Source: Chitinophaga parva | GTDB taxonomy: Bacteria; Bacteroidota; Bacteroidia; Chitinophagales; Chitinophagaceae | Reading direction: 5' to 3' | DNA length: 64,000 bases | Assembly: GCF_003071345.1 (NCBI RefSeq) | Contig: NZ_QCYK01000002.1 | Span: forward strand, 1,116,001 to 1,180,000 | Shown here: positions 55,055 through 63,565 of the stretch, piece by piece | How the letters are laid out: each line of letters starts with the position of its first letter | Numbering within the stretch: position 1 is the first letter of the stretch | Notes under the pieces: generated by a model | What the model was told of the DNA's origin: nothing | The model's input: the letters and a program-made list of their open reading frames with translations, nothing else | Database searches by the model: none | Translations under genes and position numbers: made by a program

Positions 55055-56443
55055 CTATTGATTCACGCCAAAATATTCCCAGCCGGAGGCTACGTCCCGG
55101 TTGCAGGTCATATTCTTGGTGCCATTCTCAGAAGAAATGAACTTGCCGTTATTACCCCGGAAAGCTACCTGGCCGGCGGCATTGCCTACCCAGTCAAACT
55201 TCTCCCAATCCTGGATGGTGGTGCGGTTACAATTGATATCTGCCAGCCCGTTTTCACTGGATACATACAGGCCATTGCTGCCACGCAGGGCAATCTTGCC
55301 ACCGCCTGCATCCACCACGGTAAAGTTTTCCCAACTACCGAGGGTGCTCACATTGCAGATCATAGGTGCGGTGCCATTCTTGCTGCTTACATACATGCCA
55401 TTAAAGCCTTTCAGCGTAATGGTCTGGCCAATGGGCGCTGTACCCGGGTTGGTGCTACCGCCATTGGCATGCGCTACCACTACATCGTGCACGGCGCTCA
55501 GCAGTGAGTTGGCGCCGGAAGCATCTGCATTCAGGTCCCAGATCATCACGCCTCCGGCAGATGAGAATGCCAGTTCCGTTTTACTCTTGATGGTCGGAAT
55601 GCCGTTGTAACCAATACCATTGTAGCTGTCGGAATTAGGACTGCCACCGCGGGAGAGGATGTCTTTGTAATCCACGTACTCCGAGGAAGAACGGCCATAG
55701 AAGGGCAGGCCCAGGATAGCCTTGTTGGTGGCCAGTCCGCGGCCTTCCCAGTAATTGATGGAAGTAACAGCCAGCGAGTAGGGAGAGTGATTGGGACCAT
55801 CTCCATCGTAAGCCATCAGGTTCAGGAAATCTACATAACCAAATACGGCCGCCGCAATGCTGGAGCCACCGTCAGATACTACAGCCGCGGTGAGCAGCTT
55901 GCCGCGGTTGTGCATCTCGGTGCTCAGCTGCGACATCAGCGCAGTGTAATTGCTGGAAGATGTTCCATTGTCCGGGTATTCCCAGTCAATGTCCACCCCG
56001 TCCAGGTTGTACTGGTTTACGAGGTTGATGACTGCATTCACAAACGTGGTGCGTTTGGCAGACGTCCCGGCCAGGCCTTCAAAGCCGCTGTCGTCCCCAT
56101 TGTTCCATCCACCTACGGAAATGAGCACCTTTACGTTGTGCTGGTGCCCAAGGGTAACGAGGGATTGCAGTTTGGACGGGTTGTCCAGCGCCTGCAGCGT
56201 GCCGGATGCGTTGGGCAGGATGAATGCATAATTGATGTGCGTCAGTTTTGAATACTGCACCGCATTCACATCGCCTGCCCAGGAGGGCATGTAGCCCACC
56301 ACGCGAAAATCCGCGGCAGATATGGCTCTTGGAGTGGTGCCGGCCTCACCGCCGGTCTTGTTGATCACTTGTTTGGAACAGGCACTCATGCCGAATAAGA
56401 ATGCCATCGCGAGCAGGAAACGGAGATAACTTACAATTTTCAT
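55055..56443 (-). CDS. Lipoprotein GH18 chitinase with fascin-like trefoil
   Basis: 462 residues. A lipoprotein signal with LFGMSAC (Cys22) anchors it in a membrane. Catalytic GH18 barrel: [12 protein letters not shown], active-site [10 protein letters not shown] (148-157, with D151, D153 and the catalytic E155), LMAYDGDGP and [13 protein letters not shown]. Residues about 347-462 contain three repeats with [18 protein letters not shown] and GKFISSENG, a fascin-like beta-trefoil likely to bind carbohydrate. It cuts chitin or similar beta-1,4-GlcNAc polymers. Single gene. Confidence 0.95.
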   Translation of the reverse strand: MKIVSYLRFLLAMAFLFGMSACSKQVINKTGGEAGTTPRAISAADFRVVGYMPSWAGDVNAVQYSKLTHINYAFILPNASGTLQALDNPSKLQSLVTLGHQHNVKVLISVGGWNNGDDSGFEGLAGTSAKRTTFVNAVINLVNQYNLDGVDIDWEYPDNGTSSSNYTALMSQLSTEMHNRGKLLTAAVVSDGGSSIAAAVFGYVDFLNLMAYDGDGPNHSPYSLAVTSINYWEGRGLATNKAILGLPFYGRSSSEYVDYKDILSRGGSPNSDSYNGIGYNGIPTIKSKTELAFSSAGGVMIWDLNADASGANSLLSAVHDVVVAHANGGSTNPGTAPIGQTITLKGFNGMYVSSKNGTAPMICNVSTLGSWENFTVVDAGGGKIALRGSNGLYVSSENGLADINCNRTTIQDWEKFDWVGNAAGQVAFRGNNGKFISSENGTKNMTCNRDVASGWEYFGVNQ

Positions 56444-57090
56444 ACGTTAATGGAATTTGGGTTTATTAATAATGAATAAGCACAATACAGCGGCATCCCC
56501 CCGGCATCAGCCGGGCAGCGTGTTACAAGCCACAGATCGCCGGCAGGCGTGGTTGTCGTGCCGGTGAAACAATTACAACAATTTTAATCAGTGAGAAGCA
56601 AGGGTGATGAGCCACATTGCCAATTCCTGGCCGGGAAACAATGATGTGATACGGAGAAATGTACAGAAAACAGCCGCCGGTAATTGGTTTATAATATGGA
56701 GATCGGGTAACATCACGAACCGGTGGTAGTCGGTGGTCCTTAGTGCTTCATGATGAAGATAAGAATAAAATCCGGTAAAACAAACCCGGAGCTGTAAACT
56801 TCCCGGGCATCTACAGGCCGTCCTGCGCCGGGATTAAATATTGGTTCCCCAAAAAAGATTCATCCTTGCCTGTGAACATCTTCAGGGATGTGAGCGTTAT
56901 AGATGGATAAAGTGCCGGGGCGACCGGTAACGGAAGGCCGGTTTTCGTAAATAAAATGGCTAATTGACGAAATATCGCGAACGGGGCAAAGGGCAGTTTT
57001 AATGAAAGTCAGTACCAGCAAGGGTTCTGGAGAATGGCATGCAAGTTGGCTAATGAGAATGACAACCCACATACATTAAAACGGAAGAAA
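56444..57090. other. Long intergenic region between chitinase and Dps-like gene
   Basis: Divergent region of about 650 bases. I saw no gene-like frame on either strand, no clear promoter of TTTG-N18-TAnnTTTG type and no strong repeat. It must contain the control sites of the chitinase and the Dps-like gene. Confidence 0.5.
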
Positions 57091-57588
57091 ATGAGCTTCA
57101 CATCTTATTCCATTTTCACTGGCAAGCCTGGCCCGGAGCAGGATAGCCGGGCGCTGGCCACGGCGGCCATGTTGTACCAGGTATTGGCAGACGAGCACCG
57201 GCTGGCCCTCTTTGCCCGCAATTGTTACTGGGACACCGGCGGCGGTAACGAGACCACTGTACGGCGTTATCACCAGCGTTTCTGCATGGAAATGGATATT
57301 GTAATAGATGCAGTGCGCCGCAGGCTTTGCGATACCGGTTATTATACCGAGGGCCTGCTGGACGAGATGCTGGGAGATGCATGCAATGAGGCCGTGCGTT
57401 ATATAGCCAGTGGCAAGGAGCAGTTGCAACTGCTGCAACACCGGCTCGAGGGATTGCGCAACCGCCTCCACCGTTACCTGTATCATACCTGCAAATGTCA
57501 TATAGACGGGGATATGCGCGCGTTCCTGATGGGACTTTCCCGCCAGCACGAGCAATGGTCTGCATATTTAAATATTCACCTGGCATAG
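57091..57588 (+). CDS. Divergent Dps/ferritin-like protein
   Basis: 165 residues from ATG 57091; the frame continues upstream to 57034 without a better start. LYQVLADEHRLALFARNCYW parallels the Dps pattern LLADExxLxxxxRNxHWN, and MDIVIDAVRRRL parallels the next helix; the end MGLSRQHEQWSAYL fits the Dps C-terminus. The metal-binding His before Trp is Tyr here, and the following HxFxE-like segment is altered. It may have lost ferroxidase activity. Cysteines are frequent, in contrast to normal Dps. Confidence 0.6.
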   Translation: MSFTSYSIFTGKPGPEQDSRALATAAMLYQVLADEHRLALFARNCYWDTGGGNETTVRRYHQRFCMEMDIVIDAVRRRLCDTGYYTEGLLDEMLGDACNEAVRYIASGKEQLQLLQHRLEGLRNRLHRYLYHTCKCHIDGDMRAFLMGLSRQHEQWSAYLNIHLA

Positions 57589-57674
57589 ATTAAGATATTA
57601 CGATCAACATGCCCTTGTTTCAGGGACCACTTTCTTTCAGGAGAATAGTTTGATAAATGGTTACATATGTGAAG

Positions 57675-57704
57675 GCGGCTGCAATTCTTTGCGGCCGCTT
57701 TTTT
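57675..57704 (+). terminator. Rho-independent terminator
   Basis: GCGGCTGCAA (57675-57684) pairs with TTGCGGCCGC (57689-57698) with one wobble, followed by six T. It ends the Dps-like transcript. Confidence 0.85.
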
Positions 57705-57717
57705 GTGTTTATATTTG
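57688..57717 (+). promoter_or_regulatory. Promoter overlapping the terminator
   Basis: TTTG (57688-57691), 18 bases, TATATTTG (57710-57717) is a perfect Bacteroidota promoter. Its -33 part lies in the terminator hairpin. It drives the phosphoesterase gene starting at 57753. Confidence 0.7.
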
Positions 57718-57752
57718 ACGGTCCGGATGCCGGGCCGTATTAATTTATTGTT

Positions 57753-58847
57753 ATGAAACGTATCCTTGGTACATTGGTGCTCCTGTTTGTATGGCACAGC
57801 ACATTTGCACAGGTAACCCATATTGTCTTTACATCCGACGTACATTTTGGCATCAGCCGCAAAGAATTCCGTGGAAAGAAAAAAGTGCCGTCAGAAACGG
57901 TGAACAAGGCCATGATTGCGCAAATGAATATCCTGCCAGGACTGGAGCTGCCCAGAGATAAGGGTGCAGGGGAGGGCCAGGCAATTGATAAGATCAGTTA
58001 TGTGGCTATCACCGGCGACCTGTGTAACCGCCAGCAACCGCCGTACCCGCCTGCAGCGGTGAGCTGGAAACAGTTCACTAAAGCATACCTGGGCAAGCTT
58101 ACACTCCATGCGCCCTTACTGCTGGTACCCGGTAATCATGACGCATCCGATGCGACCGGTTATTATAAACCGATGAAACCCGCTACCGACAATAGTTCCA
58201 TGGTAGGTATCTACAACCTGGAGATGAAACCCGCCGTAAGAACTGCCGCTACTTTCAATTATAAAAAAGACAAGATCCATTACACCCGGGATATTGGCAA
58301 AGTGCATTGCATTTTTATCAGCATCTGGCCGGATAGTGAAGAACGGGGCTGGATGGAAAAAGACCTGCGCCATGTGGCCGCAGGCACCCCGGTGCTCATC
58401 TTTGCCCACGATCCCCCGGACGGTGATGCATCGCATTTTATCAATCCCTTCCCGCCGCATACGATTAATAAAAAGGATCAATACCAGAACCTCCTGTCAG
58501 ATACCCTGCACACGCCACCTACGAATACCTATGAGCAGGAACAGTTTGCCCGTTTCCTGCAGGCGCATCCCAACATCCGGGCTTACTTTCATGGCCATGA
58601 AAACTGGAATCAATACTATACCTACAGTGGCCCTTCCAAAAACGTAGCGCTGCCGGTGTTCCGGGTAGATTCCCCGATGAAAGGCAAGGAGTCTGCCAGT
58701 GATGAGCAGCAGTTGTCATTCCAGCTGATCAGCATTGACCAGGCAACACTGCAGCTTACGGTGCGCCAGCTGTTCTGGAATGCGAAGCCGAAGAAGGATG
58801 GGGGCCGTATGGAGTGGGGGGATGTGAAGACGATCTCGCTGCGTTAA
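57753..58847 (+). CDS. Exported metallophosphoesterase
   Basis: 364 residues with signal peptide (MKRILGTLVLLFVWHSTFAQ). Motifs in order: FTSDVHFG (DxH), ITGDLCN (GD), VPGNHDA (GNHD), IFAHDPP, and FHGHENWN (GHxH-like). Dinuclear metal phosphoesterase of periplasmic type; the substrate is unknown. It has its own promoter and is followed by the DUF6155-like gene 44 bases later. Confidence 0.9.
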   Translation: MKRILGTLVLLFVWHSTFAQVTHIVFTSDVHFGISRKEFRGKKKVPSETVNKAMIAQMNILPGLELPRDKGAGEGQAIDKISYVAITGDLCNRQQPPYPPAAVSWKQFTKAYLGKLTLHAPLLLVPGNHDASDATGYYKPMKPATDNSSMVGIYNLEMKPAVRTAATFNYKKDKIHYTRDIGKVHCIFISIWPDSEERGWMEKDLRHVAAGTPVLIFAHDPPDGDASHFINPFPPHTINKKDQYQNLLSDTLHTPPTNTYEQEQFARFLQAHPNIRAYFHGHENWNQYYTYSGPSKNVALPVFRVDSPMKGKESASDEQQLSFQLISIDQATLQLTVRQLFWNAKPKKDGGRMEWGDVKTISLR

Positions 58848-58891
58848 CAGCCCCTTCGCAAACGCAGGAAAACCGCTAACTTAGCGGGGAT

Positions 58892-59374
58892 ATGAAATCA
58901 GCCTCTGTTGCGGAAATAAAGAAGGAATTGCTGCAGGTACCTCACAAAGACCTGGTGGAGATCTGCCTGCGTTTGGCCAAATACAAAATGGAAAACAAGG
59001 AGCTGCTCACCTTTTTGCTCTTTGATGGGGATAACCTGGAACGCTACATCGAGTCTGTAAAGACCTTCCTGGACGAGGAGTTTGCCGCATTAAAATATTC
59101 CAATCTTTACCTGGTAAAAAAATCCCTCCGCCGTATCCTGCGGCTCACGAACAAGCATATACGTTATACCGGTTCCAAAACGGCGGAGATAGAGCTGCTC
59201 CTGTATTTCGGCAAGAAATCCGCGGAATCCGGCATCCCTTTCCGGCACAGCGTGCAGTTATCCAATATGTATGACCAGTTATTAAAAAAGATCCGGGTGG
59301 GCATAGAAGCCCAGCATGAAGACCTGCAATATGAGTACCGCCGCGAACTGGAGGCACTGCGCAAGGAATTTTGA
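58892..59374 (+). CDS. Hypothetical helical protein (DUF6155-like)
   Basis: 160 residues, all helical by composition, cytoplasmic. EIKKELLQVPHKDLVEICLR and YKMENKELLTFLLFD are conserved-looking and recall the DUF6155 group, though I am not certain. No catalytic motif is seen. A long frame on the opposite strand extending to 60201 is a shadow. The function is unknown. Confidence 0.7.
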   Translation: MKSASVAEIKKELLQVPHKDLVEICLRLAKYKMENKELLTFLLFDGDNLERYIESVKTFLDEEFAALKYSNLYLVKKSLRRILRLTNKHIRYTGSKTAEIELLLYFGKKSAESGIPFRHSVQLSNMYDQLLKKIRVGIEAQHEDLQYEYRRELEALRKEF

Positions 59375-59493
59375 TGCCGGTTATGCCTCCCTCCGGGAAA
59401 AATCCCGCTTTTTTTTAAGTTGTCAAAACCTACTGACATAAGGTTGTCACACCGCGTGTGGTTCTTTGTATTGTAAAACAAAAACACACAAAT

Positions 59494-59985
59494 ATGAACC
59501 TGAATTCCATCTTCCTGAAAGAGCTTGATCAAGAATCTGTGACCACCCGTAAAATGCTGGAACGTGTACCAGGCGATAAGCTGGGCTGGCAGCCCCATCC
59601 CAAGAGCATGACCCTGGGCCAGCTGGCATCGCATGTGGCAGAGTTGCCCGCCTGGGCGGATATGGCCCTGCACACCGACGGCCTTGATTTCCAGGCCAAC
59701 CCTTATGAGCCGATGGTGCCTAAAAACACCAAGGACATCCTGGATTACTTTGAATCGTCCCTCTCTACCGGCCTTGATGCCCTGAAAGGTAACGATGGCA
59801 GCCAGCTGGATAAAGAATGGACCCTGAGCGTCGGTGAGCAGGTCCTGGACCGCCGCACCAAGGCCGAGGTGATCCGCATGACGCTGAACCAGATCACCCA
59901 CCACCGTGCCCAGTTGGGCGTGTACCTGCGCCTGCTGGACATCCCCATCCCCGGCAGCTATGGTCCGTCTGCAGATGAGCAGTAG
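59494..59985 (+). CDS. DinB-family protein
   Basis: 163 residues from ATG 59494 (MNLNSIFLKELDQESVTTRK). Four-helix DinB fold: GWQPHPKSMTLGQLASHVAE with a metal His, LNQITHHRAQLGVYLRLL with a His pair, and the typical GSYGPSADEQ end. Members are metal-dependent, thiol-linked enzymes such as bacillithiol transferases, or have no known role. The remnant at 40645 is a broken relative. A terminator follows. Confidence 0.88.
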   Translation: MNLNSIFLKELDQESVTTRKMLERVPGDKLGWQPHPKSMTLGQLASHVAELPAWADMALHTDGLDFQANPYEPMVPKNTKDILDYFESSLSTGLDALKGNDGSQLDKEWTLSVGEQVLDRRTKAEVIRMTLNQITHHRAQLGVYLRLLDIPIPGSYGPSADEQ

Positions 59986-60030
59986 GTGATGGTATAACAA
60001 AACGTAACTTTCCTTCCGCCGAAACAGTGG

Positions 60031-60075
60031 AAAAAGGTCAATGTCCACTGGTGTGGGCATTGACCCTTTTTTGTT
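60031..60075 (+). terminator. Rho-independent terminator
   Basis: AAAAAGGTCAATG (60031-60043) pairs with CATTGACCCTTTTT with a small inner stem CCAC/GTGG, then more T. Confidence 0.8.
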
Positions 60076-60140
60076 TGCACAAACATTTCCTTTCATCCTG
60101 TTTTTTTCATGATCCGTGCGAAAATAAATTTTCAGAAAAT

Positions 60141-60170
60141 TTTGAAAGTTCCGAATATTCCGTAATTTTG
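60141..60170 (+). promoter_or_regulatory. Promoter of the paired membrane-protein genes
   Basis: TTTG (60141-60144), 18 bases, TAATTTTG (60163-60170), a perfect match. It lies 23 bases before the start at 60194. Confidence 0.7.
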
Positions 60171-60193
60171 AGTTATCAACGAAGCGATAACAC

Positions 60194-60553
60194 ATGAACA
60201 CCTTAGCTTACCTCATTTATCTCTTCCTGACCTACCTCATTACCGTACGCGTAGGCCTGCTTTTTTACCGTAACGGCCGCCTTTTCATCCTGGAGCTGCT
60301 GCATGGCGATGCCGCCCTCGCACAGTTTATCAACCGCGCCCTGCTGGTAGGCTATTACCTCGTAAACCTTGGTTACGCTGCCCTCATGCTGCAGCGCTGG
60401 AGCACCGTCAATAACCCGATGGAGCTGCTCGTCAGCATCACCACCATGACCGGCAAGATCATGCTCACCCTGGCCTTCATGCACTTCGCGAACATGGGCT
60501 GGTTGTACCTTTCCCGCGAAAAACTGCATTCAATCAAGCCTCCGGAATCATAG
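60194..60553 (+). CDS. Small integral membrane protein, paralogue A
   Basis: 119 residues with about three membrane helices. AYLIYLFLTYLITVRVGLLF, FYRNGRLFILELLHGDA, FINRALLVGYYLVNLGYAAL. The same order of motifs occurs in the next gene, so the two are paralogues. No enzymatic motif is visible. It has a perfect promoter and is followed by its paralogue 79 bases later. I do not know the function. Confidence 0.75.
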   Translation: MNTLAYLIYLFLTYLITVRVGLLFYRNGRLFILELLHGDAALAQFINRALLVGYYLVNLGYAALMLQRWSTVNNPMELLVSITTMTGKIMLTLAFMHFANMGWLYLSREKLHSIKPPES

Positions 60554-60632
60554 CATTGGGTCACTTCTCCCACATCATGATATTGGTTCCATTCACCAAC
60601 AGCACCGCATTCATTCAATAAATCATAGTTGT

Positions 60633-61052
60633 ATGCAAACCGTTTATAATTTTCAGGCTTACCTGATCTATCTCCCCGTGGTTACTATTTTAACATGGTA
60701 TGTGGCGCACATCCTGTTCAAAAATGGAAAGGTGTTCATGCTGGATATTTTCCATGGCAGGGCAGACATTGCCAGCGCTACCAATAAACTCTTTGAAACC
60801 GGCTTCTACCTGCTCAACCTGGGCTTTGCCTTCTGGATCATGGAGATCAGCCGTGAACTGCCAGGCGCACGCTCTCTCATGGAAGCCCTGAGCACCAAGC
60901 TGGGTGGTTATTGTGTGTACCTGGGCGTTATGCTCTTCTTTAATCTTTACCTGTTTTTCCGGGGCAGGAAAAAATCAAGACAGCATGGTTTGCAGGTACC
61001 CATTGTGCCGCCTCCCCCTGTTGGCCCTATACCTACCGTCACCGTTGGTTAA
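60633..61052 (+). CDS. Small integral membrane protein, paralogue B
   Basis: 139 residues. AYLIYLPVVTILTWYVAHIL, FKNGKVFMLDIFHGRADIAS, TNKLFETGFYLLNLGFAFWI match the first paralogue in order and spacing. The C-terminus is longer, basic and then proline-rich (VPPPPVG is typical). The pair could form a two-part membrane complex. The function is unknown. A terminator follows. Confidence 0.75.
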   Translation: MQTVYNFQAYLIYLPVVTILTWYVAHILFKNGKVFMLDIFHGRADIASATNKLFETGFYLLNLGFAFWIMEISRELPGARSLMEALSTKLGGYCVYLGVMLFFNLYLFFRGRKKSRQHGLQVPIVPPPPVGPIPTVTVG

Positions 61053-61053
61053 A

Positions 61054-61091
61054 CGAAAGAGCGCCGGCCCCCAGGGCTGGCGTTCTTTTTT
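61054..61091 (+). terminator. Rho-independent terminator
   Basis: AGAGCGCCGGCCC, loop CCA, GGGCTGGCGTTCT, then T-run. Ends the paired membrane-protein unit. From here to 61362 I see nothing except two copies of GGGCATGCAG. Confidence 0.85.
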
Positions 61092-61362
61092 AAACATTCT
61101 CCCATGGCGGAGCCGGCCTGCTTTTGGCATCATATTTTGGGCATGCAGGGATAAACCATGTCTTATGTCTGTTACATTACCAGGCGTTGAAAAATCCCGA
61201 CCAGCTATTGGGCACTAAAGCCCTGCTGGCATAAGAAGGCATAGCAGTTCATCCGCATGCATAGTCTGGATACAGGGAGCATCCATTCCGGGCATGCAGA
61301 CATTGTAAGAATACATCCATCCTTAACATGCGGGCGTTACTAAAATAAATTTGAGCATCCAT

Positions 61363-61413
61363 CCTGGCGGCAAACGCCCTTGCGATCTTCATAGGGACGT
61401 TTGCGTTGCCAGG
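61363..61413. terminator. Long imperfect hairpin next to the VOC stop
   Basis: CCTGGC (61363-61368) with GCCAGG (61408-61413), and inside CAAACG with CGTTTG and CCCT with AGGG. It abuts the VOC stop codon. There is no T-run on the minus strand, so it may protect the RNA end rather than terminate. Confidence 0.5.
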
Positions 61414-61779
61414 CTAGTCCCACTGTACAATAATGATGCATACATCGCTCGGGTCACGGAGGGCAAACTCACGCGGGCCCCAGGGCTGGCGCTTGATGGC
61501 CTTCAGGTTGGGGTGCAGCAACTCCGGGAAACGTTCGGACACCATGGCAAAGGCGGCCTCGATATCGTCTGTCTCTATACGGATCTCCGGGCGGTCCTTG
61601 GCGGCAAATTCCGCGCTTTGCACCAGGTGGATCTTCAGATCGTCCCGTACAATAACGGCGAATGGCTCGCCCTGTTTTTCTTCGTAAGCGATGGTAAAGC
61701 CCAGGCAGTCCACGAATACCTGGTAGCCCACGCGGATGTCCGCATAAAAAATATTGGGGATGAGTTTTGTGAAGCGCAT
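61414..61779 (-). CDS. VOC-family protein (glyoxalase/bleomycin-resistance-like)
   Basis: 121 residues from ATG 61779 (MRFTKLIPNIFYADI); the frame is open to 61827. Beta-alpha-beta modules: YQVFVDCLGFTIAYEEK, VIVRDDLKIHLVQS, and a C-terminal REFALRDPSDVCIIIVQW. Function unknown, possibly binding a small ligand or metal. A TATTCTTG box stands four bases before the ATG, so the transcript may be leaderless. It is divergent from the ABC genes. Confidence 0.85.
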   Translation of the reverse strand: MRFTKLIPNIFYADIRVGYQVFVDCLGFTIAYEEKQGEPFAVIVRDDLKIHLVQSAEFAAKDRPEIRIETDDIEAAFAMVSERFPELLHPNLKAIKRQPWGPREFALRDPSDVCIIIVQWD

Positions 61780-61926
61780 ACTGCAAGAATAGGATTTTTT
61801 GCCGATGCCAGGTATCAGGTGTTGCAACGTTTATATGAACGGAAAAGCCCCGGGGCCATTTTCACCGGTCAGTTTGCTCCTTTTACCGGTGGTCCTGTGC
61901 CGGTAGCCTAGGGTTTATTGGCGCCG

Positions 61927-61934
61927 TACATTTG
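61927..61934 (+). promoter_or_regulatory. -7 box TACATTTG
   Basis: A TAnnTTTG box 39 bases before the ABC ATPase start at 61974. It overlaps an earlier ATG (61932), which therefore cannot be the start if this box is used. Confidence 0.4.
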
Positions 61935-61973
61935 TTTACCCAATTTTACAGCGTTGATCTAAACACTCCTCAC

Positions 61974-62753
61974 ATGGACAACCAAACTCAGTATGTATTA
62001 CAGGTAGCAGACCTGCAGGTGCGCTACGGCAATGTACAGGCGGTAAAAAGCGTTTCGTTTGGCGTAAAACCCGGCGAGATCTTTGGCCTGCTGGGCCCCA
62101 ATGGCGCCGGCAAAACCAGTACCCTCAGCGCCATCGAAGGCTTGCTAACACCCAATGCCGGTACCATCACCGTAGATGGCTACAACATCACTTCCCATCC
62201 CCTCCATGCCCGCGCCTCCATGGGCGTGCAATTACAGGCCAACAGCTTCCAGGCAGAGCTTACCATCACCGAGATCGTGCAGTTGTATGCAGGCATTTAC
62301 GGGGTATCACTCAACAACGCTGCCCTGCAGCAAATGCTGGACCGCATAGGCCTGGCCGATGCTGCAAACCGCCGCTACGGCCAGCTTTCCGGTGGCCAGC
62401 AGCAAAGGGTGTCCCTTCTCATCGCCATTGTGCACGATCCCAAACTGGTACTGCTGGACGAGCCCACCACCGGTCTCGATCCCCAGTCGCGCCGCGCATT
62501 GTGGGAACGCATTGAAGCGCTGCGCACACAGGGCCATGGCATCCTGCTCACCACGCACTCCATGGAAGAAGCAGAGTCTGTGTGTGACCGTATTGCCATC
62601 ATTGATCATGGCAGCATCATCGCTACCGATACGCCGGAAGCTTTGATTGAACGGCACCGCCACGATGCGGAGGTGATCGCCGTGTCCCGCAAAGGGCGCA
62701 TCACCCTGGAAGATGTATTTATTGGTTTAACCGGCACCAGCGTGCGCGCTTAA
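61974..62753 (+). CDS. ABC transporter ATP-binding protein
   Basis: 259 residues from ATG 61974 (MDNQTQYVLQVADLQVRYGN). Walker A GPNGAGKTS (41-49), signature LSGGQQQRV, Walker B KLVLLDEPTTGLDP, and H-loop TTHSMEE. It is of the type used by ABC-2 exporters of drugs, antibiotics or lipids. It is coupled with the permease gene starting 13 bases after it. The exported substrate cannot be read from sequence. Confidence 0.93.
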   Translation: MDNQTQYVLQVADLQVRYGNVQAVKSVSFGVKPGEIFGLLGPNGAGKTSTLSAIEGLLTPNAGTITVDGYNITSHPLHARASMGVQLQANSFQAELTITEIVQLYAGIYGVSLNNAALQQMLDRIGLADAANRRYGQLSGGQQQRVSLLIAIVHDPKLVLLDEPTTGLDPQSRRALWERIEALRTQGHGILLTTHSMEEAESVCDRIAIIDHGSIIATDTPEALIERHRHDAEVIAVSRKGRITLEDVFIGLTGTSVRA

Positions 62754-62765
62754 AAAACAACTGTT

Positions 62766-63515
62766 ATGCAAACGAGCATCCCTTCAACTGCAACTGCACT
62801 AAAAAGCTTACTGCGTGCGGATCTGACCACCCAGTGGAGAAACCGCCGCTCCATGATATTGATTTTACTGGTACCGGTGATCATCCTCTATTCCTGGCGC
62901 CCGCTGGTCGATAAATTTGGTGCTGCTTACATATTGTCCAGCGCTATCACCATTGGCCTGGTGGCCATTGGTCTCATGGGTTATTCCAACTCCATTGCCC
63001 GCGACCGCGAGAAAGGTGTATTCCAGCGCCTGCGGGTGGCACCCGTGCCCCGCTGGTCCATCATGGTGAGCCGCCTGTTGGTACAGCTGGCCATGATCCT
63101 GCTGCTGGTGGTCTTCGTATACGTGGGTGGTTATTATTTTGATCATGTCACCATCAGTGCTTCCGGCTACGTGGTTACATTGTTCACTGCATTGATAAGC
63201 GGCGCCCTGTACCTGAGTATAGGCCAGATCATTGTAGGCATGCTGAAGAATCCTGAAACCGTGAACGCTACTTCCCGCATGGTGTATTTCATTTTCATCT
63301 TCGTGGGCATGCTGGGGCAATTTGGCCAGCTGGGTGAACAGGTGAAAACGATCACGGAATGGTCGCCCTACGGTGTGGTGCGCAACATTCTTGCCGGCGG
63401 CATGGACATTTCCCACTGGACCCACGATACTACATTGGCCCTGTTGGCTACAATAGGCTACACCATTGTGTTTGCCGTGATCGGCATCCGCAATTTCAAG
63501 TGGAGCATCAAATAA
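62766..63515 (+). CDS. ABC-2 type permease
   Basis: 249 residues, six membrane helices: ILILLVPVIILYSWRP at the start, GYSNSIARDREKGVFQRLRV (conserved cytosolic loop), then further helices and FAVIGIRNFKW at the end. It forms the export channel with the ATPase gene upstream. A terminator lies behind it. Single-permease systems of this type work as homodimers. Confidence 0.92.
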   Translation: MQTSIPSTATALKSLLRADLTTQWRNRRSMILILLVPVIILYSWRPLVDKFGAAYILSSAITIGLVAIGLMGYSNSIARDREKGVFQRLRVAPVPRWSIMVSRLLVQLAMILLLVVFVYVGGYYFDHVTISASGYVVTLFTALISGALYLSIGQIIVGMLKNPETVNATSRMVYFIFIFVGMLGQFGQLGEQVKTITEWSPYGVVRNILAGGMDISHWTHDTTLALLATIGYTIVFAVIGIRNFKWSIK

Positions 63516-63537
63516 AACACGCCATTCTTTTACCTGG

Positions 63538-63563
63538 AACGCGGCCTCGTAAGGGGCCGCGTT
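63538..63563. terminator. Bidirectional terminator
   Basis: AACGCGGCC (63538-63546), loop TCGTAAGG, GGCCGCGTT (63555-63563). It serves the ABC genes and the convergent DoxX-like gene. Confidence 0.75.
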
Positions 63564-63565
63564 TC

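Noticed and set aside
59164..60201. 345-codon minus-strand frame
   Set aside because: It is antisense to the DinB gene, a terminator and a perfect promoter, and has no recognisable domain.
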